Of a DNA stretch of 64,000 nt, positions 34,785-43,635 are shown one piece after another. The stretch covers positions 48,974 to 112,973 of the forward strand of contig NZ_JAEMXM010000016.1 of the NCBI RefSeq assembly GCF_016482785.1, read 5' to 3'. Made by a program: the position numbers and the translations under genes. The DNA is from Paenibacillus alkalitolerans (lineage in GTDB: Bacteria > Bacillota > Bacilli > Paenibacillales > YIM-B00363). The notes under the pieces were generated by a model. The model saw only the letters and a list, made by a program, of their open reading frames with translations. It ran no database searches and was not told the DNA's origin. Numbering within the stretch: the first letter of the stretch is position 1; every line of letters begins with the position of its first letter.

Positions 34785-34836
34785 CAGCTGATGCTGATCC
34801 TTCCATCATCCAACAAAGATTGGGATGCGATAAGGT

Positions 34837-34874
34837 TAAAAATGAACCCTATTGTCAACAATAGGGTTCATTTT
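34837..34874 (+). terminator. Rho-independent terminator of the isomerase/dehydrogenase operon
   Basis: A perfect 17-bp stem, AAAAATGAACCCTATTG and CAATAGGGTTCATTTTT, with a TCAA tetraloop. The right arm continues into a repeat, ATAGGGT...ACCCTAT (34860-34882), resembling the one at 75-97. From 34885 to 35090 I see nothing coding. Confidence 0.85.
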
Positions 34875-35114
34875 TGACCCTATCATGGGGTGAGGGATCC
34901 AGATAATCAGAAAATCATCTTGTTATTCAGTTACTGAGAGTGGAGGGGATTTACTCCAAAGGCTCACATGGAGGGGTGGGCATGATAGGCTGCATTGCCT
35001 TGGCGATACGAGTTTATGAGGTATTGCCCCTTGCGTGTAACCGAAACTTCTTCGCTTGCAGCGTCTAAAAACGAAAGTCTCATTTTGAACCTTATTGCGA
35101 ACTCCAACGTGTTA

Positions 35115-35120
35115 TATAAT
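35115..35120 (+). promoter_or_regulatory. -10 box of the AraC gene
   Basis: A perfect TATAAT 40 bases before the TTG start, with TTATTG at 35092-35097 as a modest -35 (17-bp spacing). Confidence 0.5.
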
Positions 35121-35160
35121 AGTAGAGTGCACTGCACGCGGCGGTGAGGAGGGGACCTTT

Positions 35161-35985
35161 TTGGACAGACCTGTGGAATTCAATTATAAAGACGCCCGGC
35201 CGATGAACGCGTATTTTCATTCTCATCCGAGGTACGAAATTTATTACTTTCATGAGGGAAGATGCAATTACGTGATCGGTGCGGATATGTATGTGCTCCA
35301 GCCGGGAGATCTCATACTCATGCACGGAATGACGCTGCACTGTCCGAATCCCGACCCCCGCTGGCCGTATGTCCGGAGTATTATCCATTTCGAATCCGGT
35401 TTTGTGAAAGAGTATATGAACCGCACGTATTCGCTGCAGCTGTTGAAGCCTTTCGAAGAATTGAGCAATCACCGGATTCGACTGGAAGGTCCCGGGAAAG
35501 AAGAGGTCGATTCGCTTCTTGCCGACATGAACCGATGTTATCAGGTCGGTGACGAGTACCACTATGAACGATTTTTGCTCAGATTTACGGACCTTCTCTA
35601 TATCGTTAGCAACCGGTGCAAGCAACCGCTTCGTGAAGCGGCGATGCCTCAGACGGACAGGGAGCGACACGTGCAAAATGCGATCAGGTACATGGAGAAC
35701 CATTACGGGGACGATTTGACGATGGACGATTTGGAGCGGGAGCTGCATGTCAGCAAGCATTATTTGGCGAAAGTGTTTAAGGAATTGACCGGAAACACGA
35801 TATTCACTTATTTATACAACCGCAGGATCAATGAAGCGAAAGTGTTGTTCATGCTCGAAAACAAAGTGTCCGTATCGGAAGTGTGCTACCGCGTCGGGTT
35901 TAAGCATCTTCCTCATTTCAGCCGGGTGTTCAAAAGAACGGTCGGATGCCCGCCGGAGGAATACCGCAAACAAGTCGCGCGATAA
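35161..35985 (+). CDS. AraC-family transcriptional regulator
   Basis: A 274-residue AraC/XylS regulator. The N-terminal cupin (HSHPRYEIYYFHEGRCNYVIG near 20-40, LQPGDLILMHGMTLHCP near 49) senses a small molecule; the C-terminal double HTH runs from about 170 (LERELHVSKHYLAKVFKELTG, then VSEVCYRVGFKHLPHFSRVFKR, ending GCPPEEYRK). It starts at TTG 35161 behind GTGAGGAGGGG. It follows the isomerase/dehydrogenase operon and is the likely regulator of that operon, though separated by a terminator and its own promoter. Confidence 0.9.
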   Translation: MDRPVEFNYKDARPMNAYFHSHPRYEIYYFHEGRCNYVIGADMYVLQPGDLILMHGMTLHCPNPDPRWPYVRSIIHFESGFVKEYMNRTYSLQLLKPFEELSNHRIRLEGPGKEEVDSLLADMNRCYQVGDEYHYERFLLRFTDLLYIVSNRCKQPLREAAMPQTDRERHVQNAIRYMENHYGDDLTMDDLERELHVSKHYLAKVFKELTGNTIFTYLYNRRINEAKVLFMLENKVSVSEVCYRVGFKHLPHFSRVFKRTVGCPPEEYRKQVAR

Positions 35986-35990
35986 ATACG

Positions 35991-36024
35991 AAGGGTTGCC
36001 GCTCTATTGTGCGGCAACCCTTTT
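35991..36024 (+). terminator. Rho-independent terminator of the AraC gene
   Basis: A perfect 12-bp stem, AAGGGTTGCCGC and GCGGCAACCCTT, 8-base loop, followed by TT. Confidence 0.85.
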
Positions 36025-36045
36025 CCAGTGTTCCGTCCGTCCGCC

Positions 36046-36216
36046 TTAATCCTCAGGCGTGCGGTCGAGATACAGCTTCGTTACTTCCGTCGTTTCTCCC
36101 TCGCGCCGTTCTTCTTCCGTTGCGGCTCTCTCCAATTCATCGTTTTGCATGCCCGGGGCGATGTTCGGTTCGCCGTTATCGCGCCTCTCCTTCTCTTTGC
36201 GGTTCAATTTCAACAT
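36046..36216 (-). CDS. Small hydrophilic protein
   Basis: A 56-residue highly charged protein (MLKLNRKEKERRDNGEPNI start, then acidic TEEERREGETTEV) with no hydrophobic segment. AAAGGAACG stands directly before ATG 36216, a good RBS, and the composition resembles the small, disordered, often sporulation-related proteins of Bacilli. Nothing specific is recognised. It lies alone between the AraC gene and phnC. Confidence 0.5.
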   Translation of the reverse strand: MLKLNRKEKERRDNGEPNIAPGMQNDELERAATEEERREGETTEVTKLYLDRTPED

Positions 36217-36294
36217 CGTTCCTTTCCGGTTAAAATGTCGTCGTCTCATAAGCTATGTTGTTCAGAGGAAAGAATTTCATGCACATAAGCCCGG

Positions 36295-37032
36295 TCACAC
36301 ATAAATCATTCGCTGCACGCTCGCATCCACGTCCTCCGGACGGCCGTCGAAGACGATTCGGCCTTCCCGCAAGCCTAAGATGCGGTCGCAATACTCGCGG
36401 GCCAGCTTGACATCGTGCAAATTGACGATGGTCAAGCATTCCCGTTCCCGCCGTATTCGCGCAATGACATCCATGATGCCGCGCGCGGTCACCGGGTCAA
36501 GGCTCGCAACCGGCTCGTCGCCGAGCAGCATCGACGGCTCCTGCACCAGCATGCGGGCGATGGCCACACGCTGCTGCTGTCCGCCGCTCAGCCGTTCCAC
36601 CCGCTGCGCGAAGTATTCTTGCAAGCCGACGGACCGGAGCGCTTCCTCCGCTTTCAGCCGCTCTTCCCGGCTGAAATAACCGACGGCGTTTTTCCATGCC
36701 GGCCGCGATCCGAGCATCCCCAGCAACACGTTGGTCAACACCGTAGTCCGCGGAACGAGTCCGAACGATTGAAACACCATCCCGATTCGGGTTCGGATCA
36801 CCCGCAGCTCCGGGGGCGGCAGCTTTAACAAATCCGTCCCGTTCCACACGATTGTGCCGCCGGAGGGGCGCACCAGCCCGTTAATGCAGCGGACAAGGGT
36901 TGACTTCCCCGCACCGCTTCGTCCGAGAATGCCGATCATCTCCCCGGGCCGGAAAGCCGCGGAAACGCCGTCCAACGCCGGAATTCCGGCTGCGCCGTAT
37001 GTTACTTTCAACTGATCCAACAACAGCGTCAC
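36295..37032 (-). CDS. phnC: Phosphonate-type ABC transporter ATP-binding protein
   Basis: A 245-residue ABC ATPase. Walker A GRSGAGKST near residue 38, Q-loop GMVFQSFGLVPRTTVLTNVL near 87, signature LSGGQQQRVAIARML near 148, Walker B MLLGDEPVASLDP near 168 and the H-loop VNLHD near 203. The family-typical NVLLGMLG follows the Q loop. GTG 37032 with AAGGGGGCGGG upstream is the likely start. It works with PhnE and PhnD in uptake of phosphonate, phosphite or phosphate esters. Last gene of the cluster, 13 bases after phnE. Confidence 0.88.
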   Translation of the reverse strand: MTLLLDQLKVTYGAAGIPALDGVSAAFRPGEMIGILGRSGAGKSTLVRCINGLVRPSGGTIVWNGTDLLKLPPPELRVIRTRIGMVFQSFGLVPRTTVLTNVLLGMLGSRPAWKNAVGYFSREERLKAEEALRSVGLQEYFAQRVERLSGGQQQRVAIARMLVQEPSMLLGDEPVASLDPVTARGIMDVIARIRRERECLTIVNLHDVKLAREYCDRILGLREGRIVFDGRPEDVDASVQRMIYV

Positions 37033-37045
37033 TTGCCCGCCCCCC

Positions 37046-37804
37046 TTATATGATGCGGCGCCGAATCCAGGCGCTTGCGGCATCCGCCGCAATGACGAGA
37101 ACCATAATAACAAGAACGTCGACGGTCACTTGATTGTATTTAAAGATTTTAAAGTGAATGAACAGCAATTGACCTACCCCGCCCGCGCCGATGACGCCTA
37201 GAATGAGCGAGGTTCGTATGGCGGCCTCGAACCGGTAAAAATATTGCGACACAACGTTCGGTAAAATTTGCGGCAGTACGGCGTACAATGCGACTGCGCT
37301 TCTGGAAGCGCCCGAGGCCTTCAGCGCTTCTTGGGGGATCGGATCCGCCGCCTCCGCCAACTCCGCCAGCAGCTTTCCCAACACGCCTACATTGTGAACC
37401 AAGATGGCTAATACCGCGGCGAACGGTCCCGGTCCGACGACGACCAGGAATAACAGTCCCAGCACGACTTCCGGAATCGCGCGAAGAAAGCTGAGGAAAG
37501 CGCGGACCGGTCCGGTAACGGAACGTGGCGAAATGTTGGCGGCCGCGAGGAAGCATACAGGCATCGCTATACATAACGCGATTGCTGTAGACAGGAAGGC
37601 GATTTCCAATGTCGCCGCCGATTCCGTCAACGCTTGGCGGAGCACGCTCCAGTCGGGAGGGAGCCAGTCGTTGCGCACGAAGTCGACAAAATTAGCCGCG
37701 CGGGCCAGCTTCGCGAGATCGATTCCGATTCCGGTCCAGCTGACAGCCGCAGCGGCTGCGACAATGCTTAGAAAGATCAAGTTTCTCTTCGTGAACCAAA
37801 GCAT
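37046..37804 (-). CDS. phnE: Phosphonate-type ABC transporter permease
   Basis: A 252-residue membrane permease with about six helices, the last with RTSLILGVIGAGGVGQLL, the PhnE signature. The EAA-type loop reads ALKASGASRSAVALYAVLPQILP near 162-184, and SFLRAIPEVVLGLLFLVVVGPGPFAAV near 107 is also family-typical. It starts at ATG 37804, 21 bases after phnD. Confidence 0.9.
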   Translation of the reverse strand: MLWFTKRNLIFLSIVAAAAAVSWTGIGIDLAKLARAANFVDFVRNDWLPPDWSVLRQALTESAATLEIAFLSTAIALCIAMPVCFLAAANISPRSVTGPVRAFLSFLRAIPEVVLGLLFLVVVGPGPFAAVLAILVHNVGVLGKLLAELAEAADPIPQEALKASGASRSAVALYAVLPQILPNVVSQYFYRFEAAIRTSLILGVIGAGGVGQLLFIHFKIFKYNQVTVDVLVIMVLVIAADAASAWIRRRII

Positions 37805-37825
37805 GAACGTTCCTCCGTTCGACCG

Positions 37826-38743
37826 TTACTCCAGCCGGCCTTCCGCTTCGGCGGCAGCACGGATCGATTCGTAATCCGCGTCGCTCGTCTTGGCAAAGCC
37901 GGAGATGCCGAATCCTTTCAAGATCGTTTCGTCTTGGATGCCGACGAACGTTTCCTGCAGCTTCGCGATCGTCGGCGCATCAGTGCCTTTCTTGACCGCC
38001 CAAGGGTATTGGAACAACGGTTCGGATTGCCAAAGGATCTTGATTTGTTGGCCGTCCACCGTGCCTTGTTCGACCAGATTCTCGTATATGGCGCTGTCGA
38101 TCGCCCCGGCGTCGACTTCTTTATTTTGGACCGAAAGCGCGGTAATATCGTGAGAGCCCGTAAACCGAACGTCCTTCATCGCATATTCCGTTGCGGACGT
38201 ATACACGCCCCTGTTTTTTAATTCACGGCCCGGCACCAGCGAACCCGATGTGGAATTCGGGTCCCCGAATGCAAACGAGACGTCGCCGGTCCGCTTCAGC
38301 AAATCGTCGAGCGATTCCGACGGGTTGTCTTTATGGGCGATGATATAGGAATAGTAATACGGCTTGTCCTTTACTAGCTGGACGATAATCGCTTCCGCTC
38401 CGCTCTTGTGATGCGCAATGACATACGTCAGCGGTCCGAAGAACGCCATATCCACCTGGCCGTAATTCATCGCTTCCACAACGCCGTTGTAATCGGGGTA
38501 ATCTTCTATCAATACTTCTTTTCCAAGCGCCTCCGCAACGATTCCCTGCAATGTATCGATCGCTTCGCCCAATTGTCCCTCCGTTTGGACCGGAATGACA
38601 GCTATGCGAAACGGTTGTTCCGCCGTCGCGCCGCCGCCGGTTCCCCCTGTACAGCCGGATAAAAGTATGGCACAGACCAAGGAGACCGATAACGCGGCGC
38701 TTCGGCTCCGGCTGCGGCGCCATATCCCGAATAATGTGTTCAT
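37826..38743 (-). CDS. phnD: Phosphate/phosphite/phosphonate ABC transporter binding lipoprotein
   Basis: A 305-residue binding protein with lipobox LLSGCTG (Cys31). The PhnD-type ligand pocket segments are visible: YNGVVEAMNYGQVDMAFFGPLTY near 85-107, FAFGDPNSTSGSLVPGREL near 155-173, and HDITALSVQNKEVDAGAID near 190-208. Whether phosphonate, phosphite or another ligand is preferred cannot be read; no C-P lyase genes are in the window, so it may serve phosphite or general scavenging. Confidence 0.9.
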   Translation of the reverse strand: MNTLFGIWRRSRSRSAALSVSLVCAILLSGCTGGTGGGATAEQPFRIAVIPVQTEGQLGEAIDTLQGIVAEALGKEVLIEDYPDYNGVVEAMNYGQVDMAFFGPLTYVIAHHKSGAEAIIVQLVKDKPYYYSYIIAHKDNPSESLDDLLKRTGDVSFAFGDPNSTSGSLVPGRELKNRGVYTSATEYAMKDVRFTGSHDITALSVQNKEVDAGAIDSAIYENLVEQGTVDGQQIKILWQSEPLFQYPWAVKKGTDAPTIAKLQETFVGIQDETILKGFGISGFAKTSDADYESIRAAAEAEGRLE

Positions 38744-38772
38744 GATGAAGTCCGTCCTCTGCTTTCCGTATA

Positions 38773-38789
38773 TTCATAAGGGTTATGAA
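38773..38789. promoter_or_regulatory. Palindrome upstream of phnD
   Basis: TTCATAA and TTATGAA are perfect 7-bp arms around GGG, 30 bases before the phnD start. A candidate operator, possibly for the LysR protein encoded next door, although the spacing is shorter than a typical T-N11-A site. Confidence 0.35.
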
Positions 38790-38811
38790 AACAAATCATA
38801 CCTAAATGTAG

Positions 38812-38847
38812 CAAAAGCCCTCCGGCCTTGTAAAGGTGCGAAGGGCT
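38812..38847 (-). terminator. Terminator-like hairpin after the LysR gene
   Basis: AGCCCT (38816-38821) and AGGGCT (38842-38847) plus inner CG pairs form a hairpin on the minus strand followed by TTTGC, immediately after the LysR stop, so phnD has its own promoter. Confidence 0.55.
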
Positions 38848-38848
38848 C

Positions 38849-39727
38849 TTACTGCTCGCTATATATTTCCTGTGCCGTATGCAGAAATAGCCGGATCAAC
38901 GGGTCGATATCGCGGGATATCGGATATGCCGCGTAAAAACCGCGGTCCGTCTTGATTTCTGCAAGAGACAGCAGCTCTCTGGGACCGGATAAAGCCCATT
39001 TGGAAACCGCGGTGACGCCGACGCCGGCTTGAGCGAGCGCGAGCGCCGATTCGGTCGTTGAAACTTCCGCGGCGACGGAAATACGGTCCGGTGACAATCC
39101 TAATTTACGAATCGCTTCTTCGAACGCTTGACGCGTCCCCGAACCTTCTTCGCGAATGACGAAAGGTTGAAGAAGCAGCTCCCGGAGCGGGTCTTCGCGC
39201 CGGTCCGGATAGTCGGCCGCTCCGACAATAACGAGGCGGTCGTCAACGATTCGTTCCCACCGCAGCTGCGGCGAAGGGTGGACGGAGCCGACAAAGGCGA
39301 CGTCGACGGTGCCTTCCTTAACGCAGTTCACGATTTTTTCCGAATCGCCTTCCATGACGGTAAGCTCCAATTGCGGATGCCGTTCGCGGAGCCGCTTCAC
39401 CATGGGAGGAAGCAAATACGATGCGGGAACCGTCGATGCGCCGATTCGGAGCTTTCCGCGCGTGGACGCCGCAGCCGCCCTGCACTCGTGAATGATCCGC
39501 TCCCAATCGCCGGCGATCCCTTTCGCTATATCATACACGCGCCGGCCAATCGCCGTCGGTTCTACGGAGGAAGTGTTCCGGGTCAACAGCGGCACGCCCA
39601 ATTCATCTTCCAGCGCTTTTATTTGTTTACTGATGGCCGATTGCGTCAACTGCAGCGACTCGGCTGCGTCCGAGAAGCTTCTCGTCTCCACAATGCGAGC
39701 GAAGGATTGAAGTCGTTTCAAATTCAT
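38849..39727 (-). CDS. LysR-family transcriptional regulator (CysL/CbbR-like)
   Basis: A 292-residue LysR-type regulator. The N-terminal HTH reads FARIVETRSFSDAAESLQLTQSAISKQIKALE in pieces over residues 8-40; the C-terminal substrate-binding domain begins RGKLRIGASTVPASYLLPP near 88 with FVGSVHP, IREEGSGTRQAFEEAI near 185. The start is probably ATG 39727 (MNLKRLQSFA), though an upstream ATG at 39772 exists; neither has a strong RBS. It lies upstream of, and in line with, phnD-phnE-phnC and is the likely regulator. Confidence 0.87.
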   Translation of the reverse strand: MNLKRLQSFARIVETRSFSDAAESLQLTQSAISKQIKALEDELGVPLLTRNTSSVEPTAIGRRVYDIAKGIAGDWERIIHECRAAAASTRGKLRIGASTVPASYLLPPMVKRLRERHPQLELTVMEGDSEKIVNCVKEGTVDVAFVGSVHPSPQLRWERIVDDRLVIVGAADYPDRREDPLRELLLQPFVIREEGSGTRQAFEEAIRKLGLSPDRISVAAEVSTTESALALAQAGVGVTAVSKWALSGPRELLSLAEIKTDRGFYAAYPISRDIDPLIRLFLHTAQEIYSEQ

Positions 39728-39965
39728 AGAAGGCGCCACACCCGGTTCAGCTAATTTAATGGTTTGTTTCATTGTAGCATTTCGCCGGAATTATTTCCTA
39801 TAAAGCGCAAAGGCCGCATCGGCTAATTATTTTTTTGTAAACCGCAACCTGTTTCTCTTAATTTATGGTAACATATATGACGCGTAAAACTATTAGCCGG
39901 TTATTTTTGGTAAGATAGTTTACGGTTATTATTATCTTTCTCATACATAGGAGGAGTACTTCTTC

Positions 39966-42215
39966 ATGCGTAAACATGCGTGGAAAAAGAGTATGTTGGC
40001 GGCAACCGTTGCGTTGGGCACATTGGTTGCGCCGATGTGGGCGGTCGCGGCTGACAACGACAGTGTCGTTAAACTTCGGATTATGGAGACGACCGACCTG
40101 CACGTGAACATGGTGAACTATGATTATTTTGCGGACAAGCCGACCGACGAATACGGTTTCGCCAAGACGGCCACGCTCATCCGCAAGGCGCGCGAAGAAG
40201 CGAAGAACAGCCTGCTCTTCGACAACGGCGATTTAATCCAAGGCAATCCGCTCGGCGATTATGTCGCGAAGGTGGATCCGCTGGAAGACGGCGAGACGCA
40301 CCCGGTTTATAAAGCGATGAACCTGTTCGATTACGATGCGGGGAATATCGGCAACCACGAGTTCAACTTCGGTTTGGATTTCTTGGAGAACTCGTTGAAA
40401 GGATCCGAATTCCCGTATGTGAGCGCCAACGTATTCCACGACGACCGCGACAATGACGAAACTAACGATAAGCCATACTTCAAACAATATCTAATATTGG
40501 ATAAAAAGGTCGTCGATGAGAGCGGCCAAGAACATACGATCAAAGTCGGCGTCATCGGTTTCGTTCCTCCGCAAATCATGCAGTGGGACAAGACGCATCT
40601 CGAAGGCAAAGTCATCGCGAAGGATATCGTGAAGACGGCTCAGGCGCTCGTCCCGAAGATGAAAGAAGAAGGCGCGGACATCGTCGTTGCGATTCCGCAC
40701 TCCGGTTTCGAGGACATCCCGCAAACCGAATTGATGGAAAACTCCGTTCTCTACTTGAGCAAAGTGCCCGGAATCGATGCCATATTGTTCGGTCATGCGC
40801 ATAAAGTGTTTCCGGACAAGTCGTTTGAAGGAAAGCCGGGCGTCGACTTGGAGAAAGGCACGATCAACGGAGTGCCTTCCGTTGAACCGGGATTTTGGGG
40901 GAACAACCTCGGCATTATCGATCTTGAACTGCAGCAAGCGGACGGCAAATGGAAAGTGATCAATTCGAAAGTCGAAGTGAGAGCCGTTTACGATAAAGAC
41001 ACGAAAACGGCATTGGTGGACGCCGATCACGAAGTGCTTGAAGCCGTGAAGCATGAACATGAAGCAACGATCGAGTATGTTCGCGGTCCGGTCGGAGAAA
41101 CGACGGCGCCGATCAATAGCTTCTTCGCGCTCGTACAAGACGATCCGTCGATTCAAATCGTGACGGATGCGCAAACTTGGTATGTGAAAAAGGCTCTGCA
41201 AGGCACGGAGTACGAAAATCTTCCGCTTCTTTCGGCAGGAGCGCCGTTCAAAGCGGGTGGACGCCAAGGCCCGACATATTATACGAATATTGCGTCCGGT
41301 CCGATCGCAATCAAGAACGTTGCGGACTTGTACTTGTATTCGAATACGCTGCACGCGGTTTGGTTGACAGGCGCGGAAGTTCGGGAGTGGCTCGAATGGT
41401 CGGCCGGCCAGTTCAACACGATCGACCCGAAGTCCACCGAAGAACAGCAGCTCGTAAACAACGATTTCCCAACGTACAATTTTGACGTAATCGACGGCAT
41501 TACGTATGAGATCGACGTCACTAAACCGCCGCGGTACGATGCGAGCGGCAAGACGGTTCTCAATCCGGAATCCCACAGGATCGTAAATTTGCAATACAAC
41601 GGGAAACCGATCGATGAAAAACAGAAGTTCGTGGTCGCCACAAACAATTATCGCGCGTCATCTTCCGTAAGAGCGAATCCGGACGGAGAGCGGATCATTA
41701 TTAAGTCGCCTGATGAAAACCGGCAAGCGGTGATCGATTATATTAGAGAAAACAAGACGATCAACCCGACCGCGGACGGCAACTGGAAGCTCGCTTCCAT
41801 CCCGGGCAAGACGAATGTAGTTTACAAGACGTCTCCGGACGCGAAATCGTTCGCGGAAGACATCGATACGTTGTCGTTCATCGGCTTGGAGTCGGACGGG
41901 TACGCGAAATTTGCGGTCGACTTGTCTCCTGGTGCCGAGCCTGCGCAGCCGGCAACACCTGCGCAACCTGCAACACCTGCGCAACCTGCAACACCTGCAA
42001 CACCTGCGCAACCTGCGGCGCCCGCAGCACCGGAGAAGCCTTCCGAACCGGCTGAGAAGACGGAGACGGTATACATCGTGAAGCGCGGCGACACATTGTC
42101 GGAGATTGCGGCAAAATTCGGCCTGAAATGGCGGGAGCTTGCGAAGTACAACAAATTGAAAAATCCGCATTTGATCTTCCCGAACCAAAAAATTTCCATT
42201 CCGGCAAGCAACTAA
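39966..42215 (+). CDS. Cell-wall 2',3'-cyclic phosphodiesterase/5'-nucleotidase with LysM domain
   Basis: A 749-residue exported protein of the YfkN/CpdB group. A signal peptide ends near AWAVAA-D. The metallophosphatase domain has [13 protein letters not shown]-like start ([12 protein letters not shown]), [11 protein letters not shown] near 80, [11 protein letters not shown] near 124 and FGHAHKVF near 277; the 5'-nucleotidase C-terminal domain spans about 370-620 ([21 protein letters not shown] in part). A proline/alanine linker made of AQPATP-type repeats (about 658-690) leads to a LysM domain ([18 protein letters not shown]) that binds peptidoglycan. It scavenges phosphate and nucleosides outside the membrane. 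AGGAGGAG lies before ATG 39966. Confidence 0.93.
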   Translation: MRKHAWKKSMLAATVALGTLVAPMWAVAADNDSVVKLRIMETTDLHVNMVNYDYFADKPTDEYGFAKTATLIRKAREEAKNSLLFDNGDLIQGNPLGDYVAKVDPLEDGETHPVYKAMNLFDYDAGNIGNHEFNFGLDFLENSLKGSEFPYVSANVFHDDRDNDETNDKPYFKQYLILDKKVVDESGQEHTIKVGVIGFVPPQIMQWDKTHLEGKVIAKDIVKTAQALVPKMKEEGADIVVAIPHSGFEDIPQTELMENSVLYLSKVPGIDAILFGHAHKVFPDKSFEGKPGVDLEKGTINGVPSVEPGFWGNNLGIIDLELQQADGKWKVINSKVEVRAVYDKDTKTALVDADHEVLEAVKHEHEATIEYVRGPVGETTAPINSFFALVQDDPSIQIVTDAQTWYVKKALQGTEYENLPLLSAGAPFKAGGRQGPTYYTNIASGPIAIKNVADLYLYSNTLHAVWLTGAEVREWLEWSAGQFNTIDPKSTEEQQLVNNDFPTYNFDVIDGITYEIDVTKPPRYDASGKTVLNPESHRIVNLQYNGKPIDEKQKFVVATNNYRASSSVRANPDGERIIIKSPDENRQAVIDYIRENKTINPTADGNWKLASIPGKTNVVYKTSPDAKSFAEDIDTLSFIGLESDGYAKFAVDLSPGAEPAQPATPAQPATPAQPATPATPAQPAAPAAPEKPSEPAEKTETVYIVKRGDTLSEIAAKFGLKWRELAKYNKLKNPHLIFPNQKISIPASN
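41935..42024 (+). repeat. In-gene repeat encoding the AQPATP linker
   Basis: Tandem copies of an 18-base unit, CAACACCTGCGCAACCTG, encode the Pro/Ala/Gln linker between the nucleotidase and LysM domains. Such repeats change copy number easily. Confidence 0.7.
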
Positions 42216-42228
42216 TATCGAGAATGCG

Positions 42229-42262
42229 AAACCGTGCAGATTCCGATCTGCGCGGTTTTTTG
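42229..42262 (+). terminator. Rho-independent terminator of the nucleotidase gene
   Basis: AACCG-t-GCAGAT pairs with ATCTGC-g-CGGTT around a TCCG tetraloop, followed by TTTTTGTTG. Confidence 0.85.
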
Positions 42263-42348
42263 TTGTGCGAAAATGAATTATATTGAAAAATATTGAAGAA
42301 AATACCATTACGTTTTCCGAGGGATCGGGACAAAGCGGGGGCGGTTAT

Positions 42349-43131
42349 GTGATACATACGCAGGATAATACGAACTATAGACGCAAATTAGCGCATCTCA
42401 GTCCTTTCGGCACGACCCAATTGCATTATCGGAATCCGTGGATAACGGCATGGTGGTCCGCCGCTTTCCCGGGCGCGGGGCATATTTTGCTTCAAAAATA
42501 TTTGAGAGGATTCCTTTTGTTTATTTGGGAAATGGTAATCAATACGCAATCCAAACTCAACTTGGCCATGATGTATTCTTTTAACGGTGAATTCGAGATG
42601 GCCAAAGAAGTGCTCGAAATTCGCTGGTTGGCGCTGTATGCTCCCGTATACATTTTCGCTATATATGACAGTTACCGTACGACTGTAGATTTAAACAATT
42701 TCACCCGGCTGGCCAATTATGAGGATGCACCGATCAGCAACTATAACATCAGTACGCTTGAAATCAATTATTTGGACAAGCGGAAACCGTGGGTTGCTTT
42801 TGTTTGGTCGGTGCTGATGCCGGGCATGGGACACTTATACACACATCGAATCGTGAACGGCTTTTTCTCACTCGCAATATGGATCTTGACCGTCTATAAA
42901 TCGAATTTTTTGCTTGTCATTCATTATTCTTTAATGGCTGATTGGGTGCAAATGCATCGTACAGCCGATTGGGAATGGCTCATGTTTCTCCCCTCCATCT
43001 ATTTTTTTACGATATACGACTCTTACGCAAACACGATACAATGCAACAAACTATTCGACAAGGAAATGACAAAATATTTGACTCAACGATACGCAAACCT
43101 TGATGTCGTTCCGGCAACAGGCGCGAGATGA
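42349..43131 (+). CDS. Membrane protein with an internal duplication
   Basis: A 260-residue membrane protein made of two similar halves. Half 1 has NPWITAWWSAAFPGAGHILL then a hydrophobic stretch and YAPVYIFAIYDSYRTTVDLN; half 2 has KPWVAFVWSVLMPGMGHLYT and FLPSIYFFTIYDSYANTIQCN. The motif W-S-x3-PG-x-GH followed by IYDSY is shared, resembling TM2/DUF5683-like small membrane domains in tandem. No known function. GTG 42349 is chosen because GGGGGCGG precedes it; the longer frame from TTG 42283 has no RBS. It heads an operon with a small membrane protein and a glycosyltransferase, suggesting a role in envelope glycan or lipid handling. Confidence 0.82.
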   Translation: MIHTQDNTNYRRKLAHLSPFGTTQLHYRNPWITAWWSAAFPGAGHILLQKYLRGFLLFIWEMVINTQSKLNLAMMYSFNGEFEMAKEVLEIRWLALYAPVYIFAIYDSYRTTVDLNNFTRLANYEDAPISNYNISTLEINYLDKRKPWVAFVWSVLMPGMGHLYTHRIVNGFFSLAIWILTVYKSNFLLVIHYSLMADWVQMHRTADWEWLMFLPSIYFFTIYDSYANTIQCNKLFDKEMTKYLTQRYANLDVVPATGAR

Positions 43132-43151
43132 AAGATGAGGGATAGGCGAAC

Positions 43152-43616
43152 GTGCATGTGGTAGCTTCATTCGATTTTTCTATACACTTGGAGCTGGCTT
43201 TGGCGGAGTTGGAAAGCAGGGGAGTAGGGCGCGACAACATTTTGGCGGTGCCTCTGGAACTGCGTCCCGTGCGTCGGGCTATGTTCGATACGATTCACCG
43301 GTCGGACGGATCATCCTATCTGGACATCGGAATGGCAGCGGCTGCAGCGTGCTCGGTAATTACCGCGGCCATCGGTTTTAAACTGCTATGGGGACCGATT
43401 TACTGGGGATTGATCGGAGCCGCCGGCGGATTTACCGTAGGCTTGATTATCGAGCTTCTGCTGCACCGTAAACGTAAGAAAAGCTACAAACGCAAACGAA
43501 TGTCGGAAATGTTCGTCCTGGTGCGATGCAGTTATGACATGGCGGAAATGATTGCGGATATATTGTGGAAAAATCGCGCATTCGGGGTTGCGGTCATATC
43601 GGATAAAAGAAGCTGA
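43152..43616 (+). CDS. Small membrane protein of the glycosyltransferase operon
   Basis: A 154-residue protein with an N-terminal ferredoxin-like or regulatory segment (VVASFDFSIHLELALAELES), then two helices (MAAAAACSVITAAIGFKLLWG and YWGLIGAAGGFTVGLIIELLL, the second shown in part), a strongly basic loop HRKRKKSYKRKR, and a C-terminal segment VLVRCSYDMAEMIADILW that mirrors the N-terminal one. Not assigned to a family. It starts at GTG 43152, 20 bases after the duplicated membrane protein, and ends 20 bases before the glycosyltransferase. Confidence 0.75.
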   Translation: MHVVASFDFSIHLELALAELESRGVGRDNILAVPLELRPVRRAMFDTIHRSDGSSYLDIGMAAAAACSVITAAIGFKLLWGPIYWGLIGAAGGFTVGLIIELLLHRKRKKSYKRKRMSEMFVLVRCSYDMAEMIADILWKNRAFGVAVISDKRS

Positions 43617-43635
43617 CAAAGTTAGGGTGACAACA

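Noticed and set aside
40491-41594. Minus-strand 367-codon ORF opposite the nucleotidase gene
   Set aside because: Despite its length it is antisense to conserved metallophosphatase and nucleotidase motifs and is rich in Arg, Phe and His as expected for a shadow.
41935-42024. Intergenic tandem repeat
   Set aside because: The repeat is inside the nucleotidase reading frame and encodes a Pro/Ala linker, so it is a protein feature.
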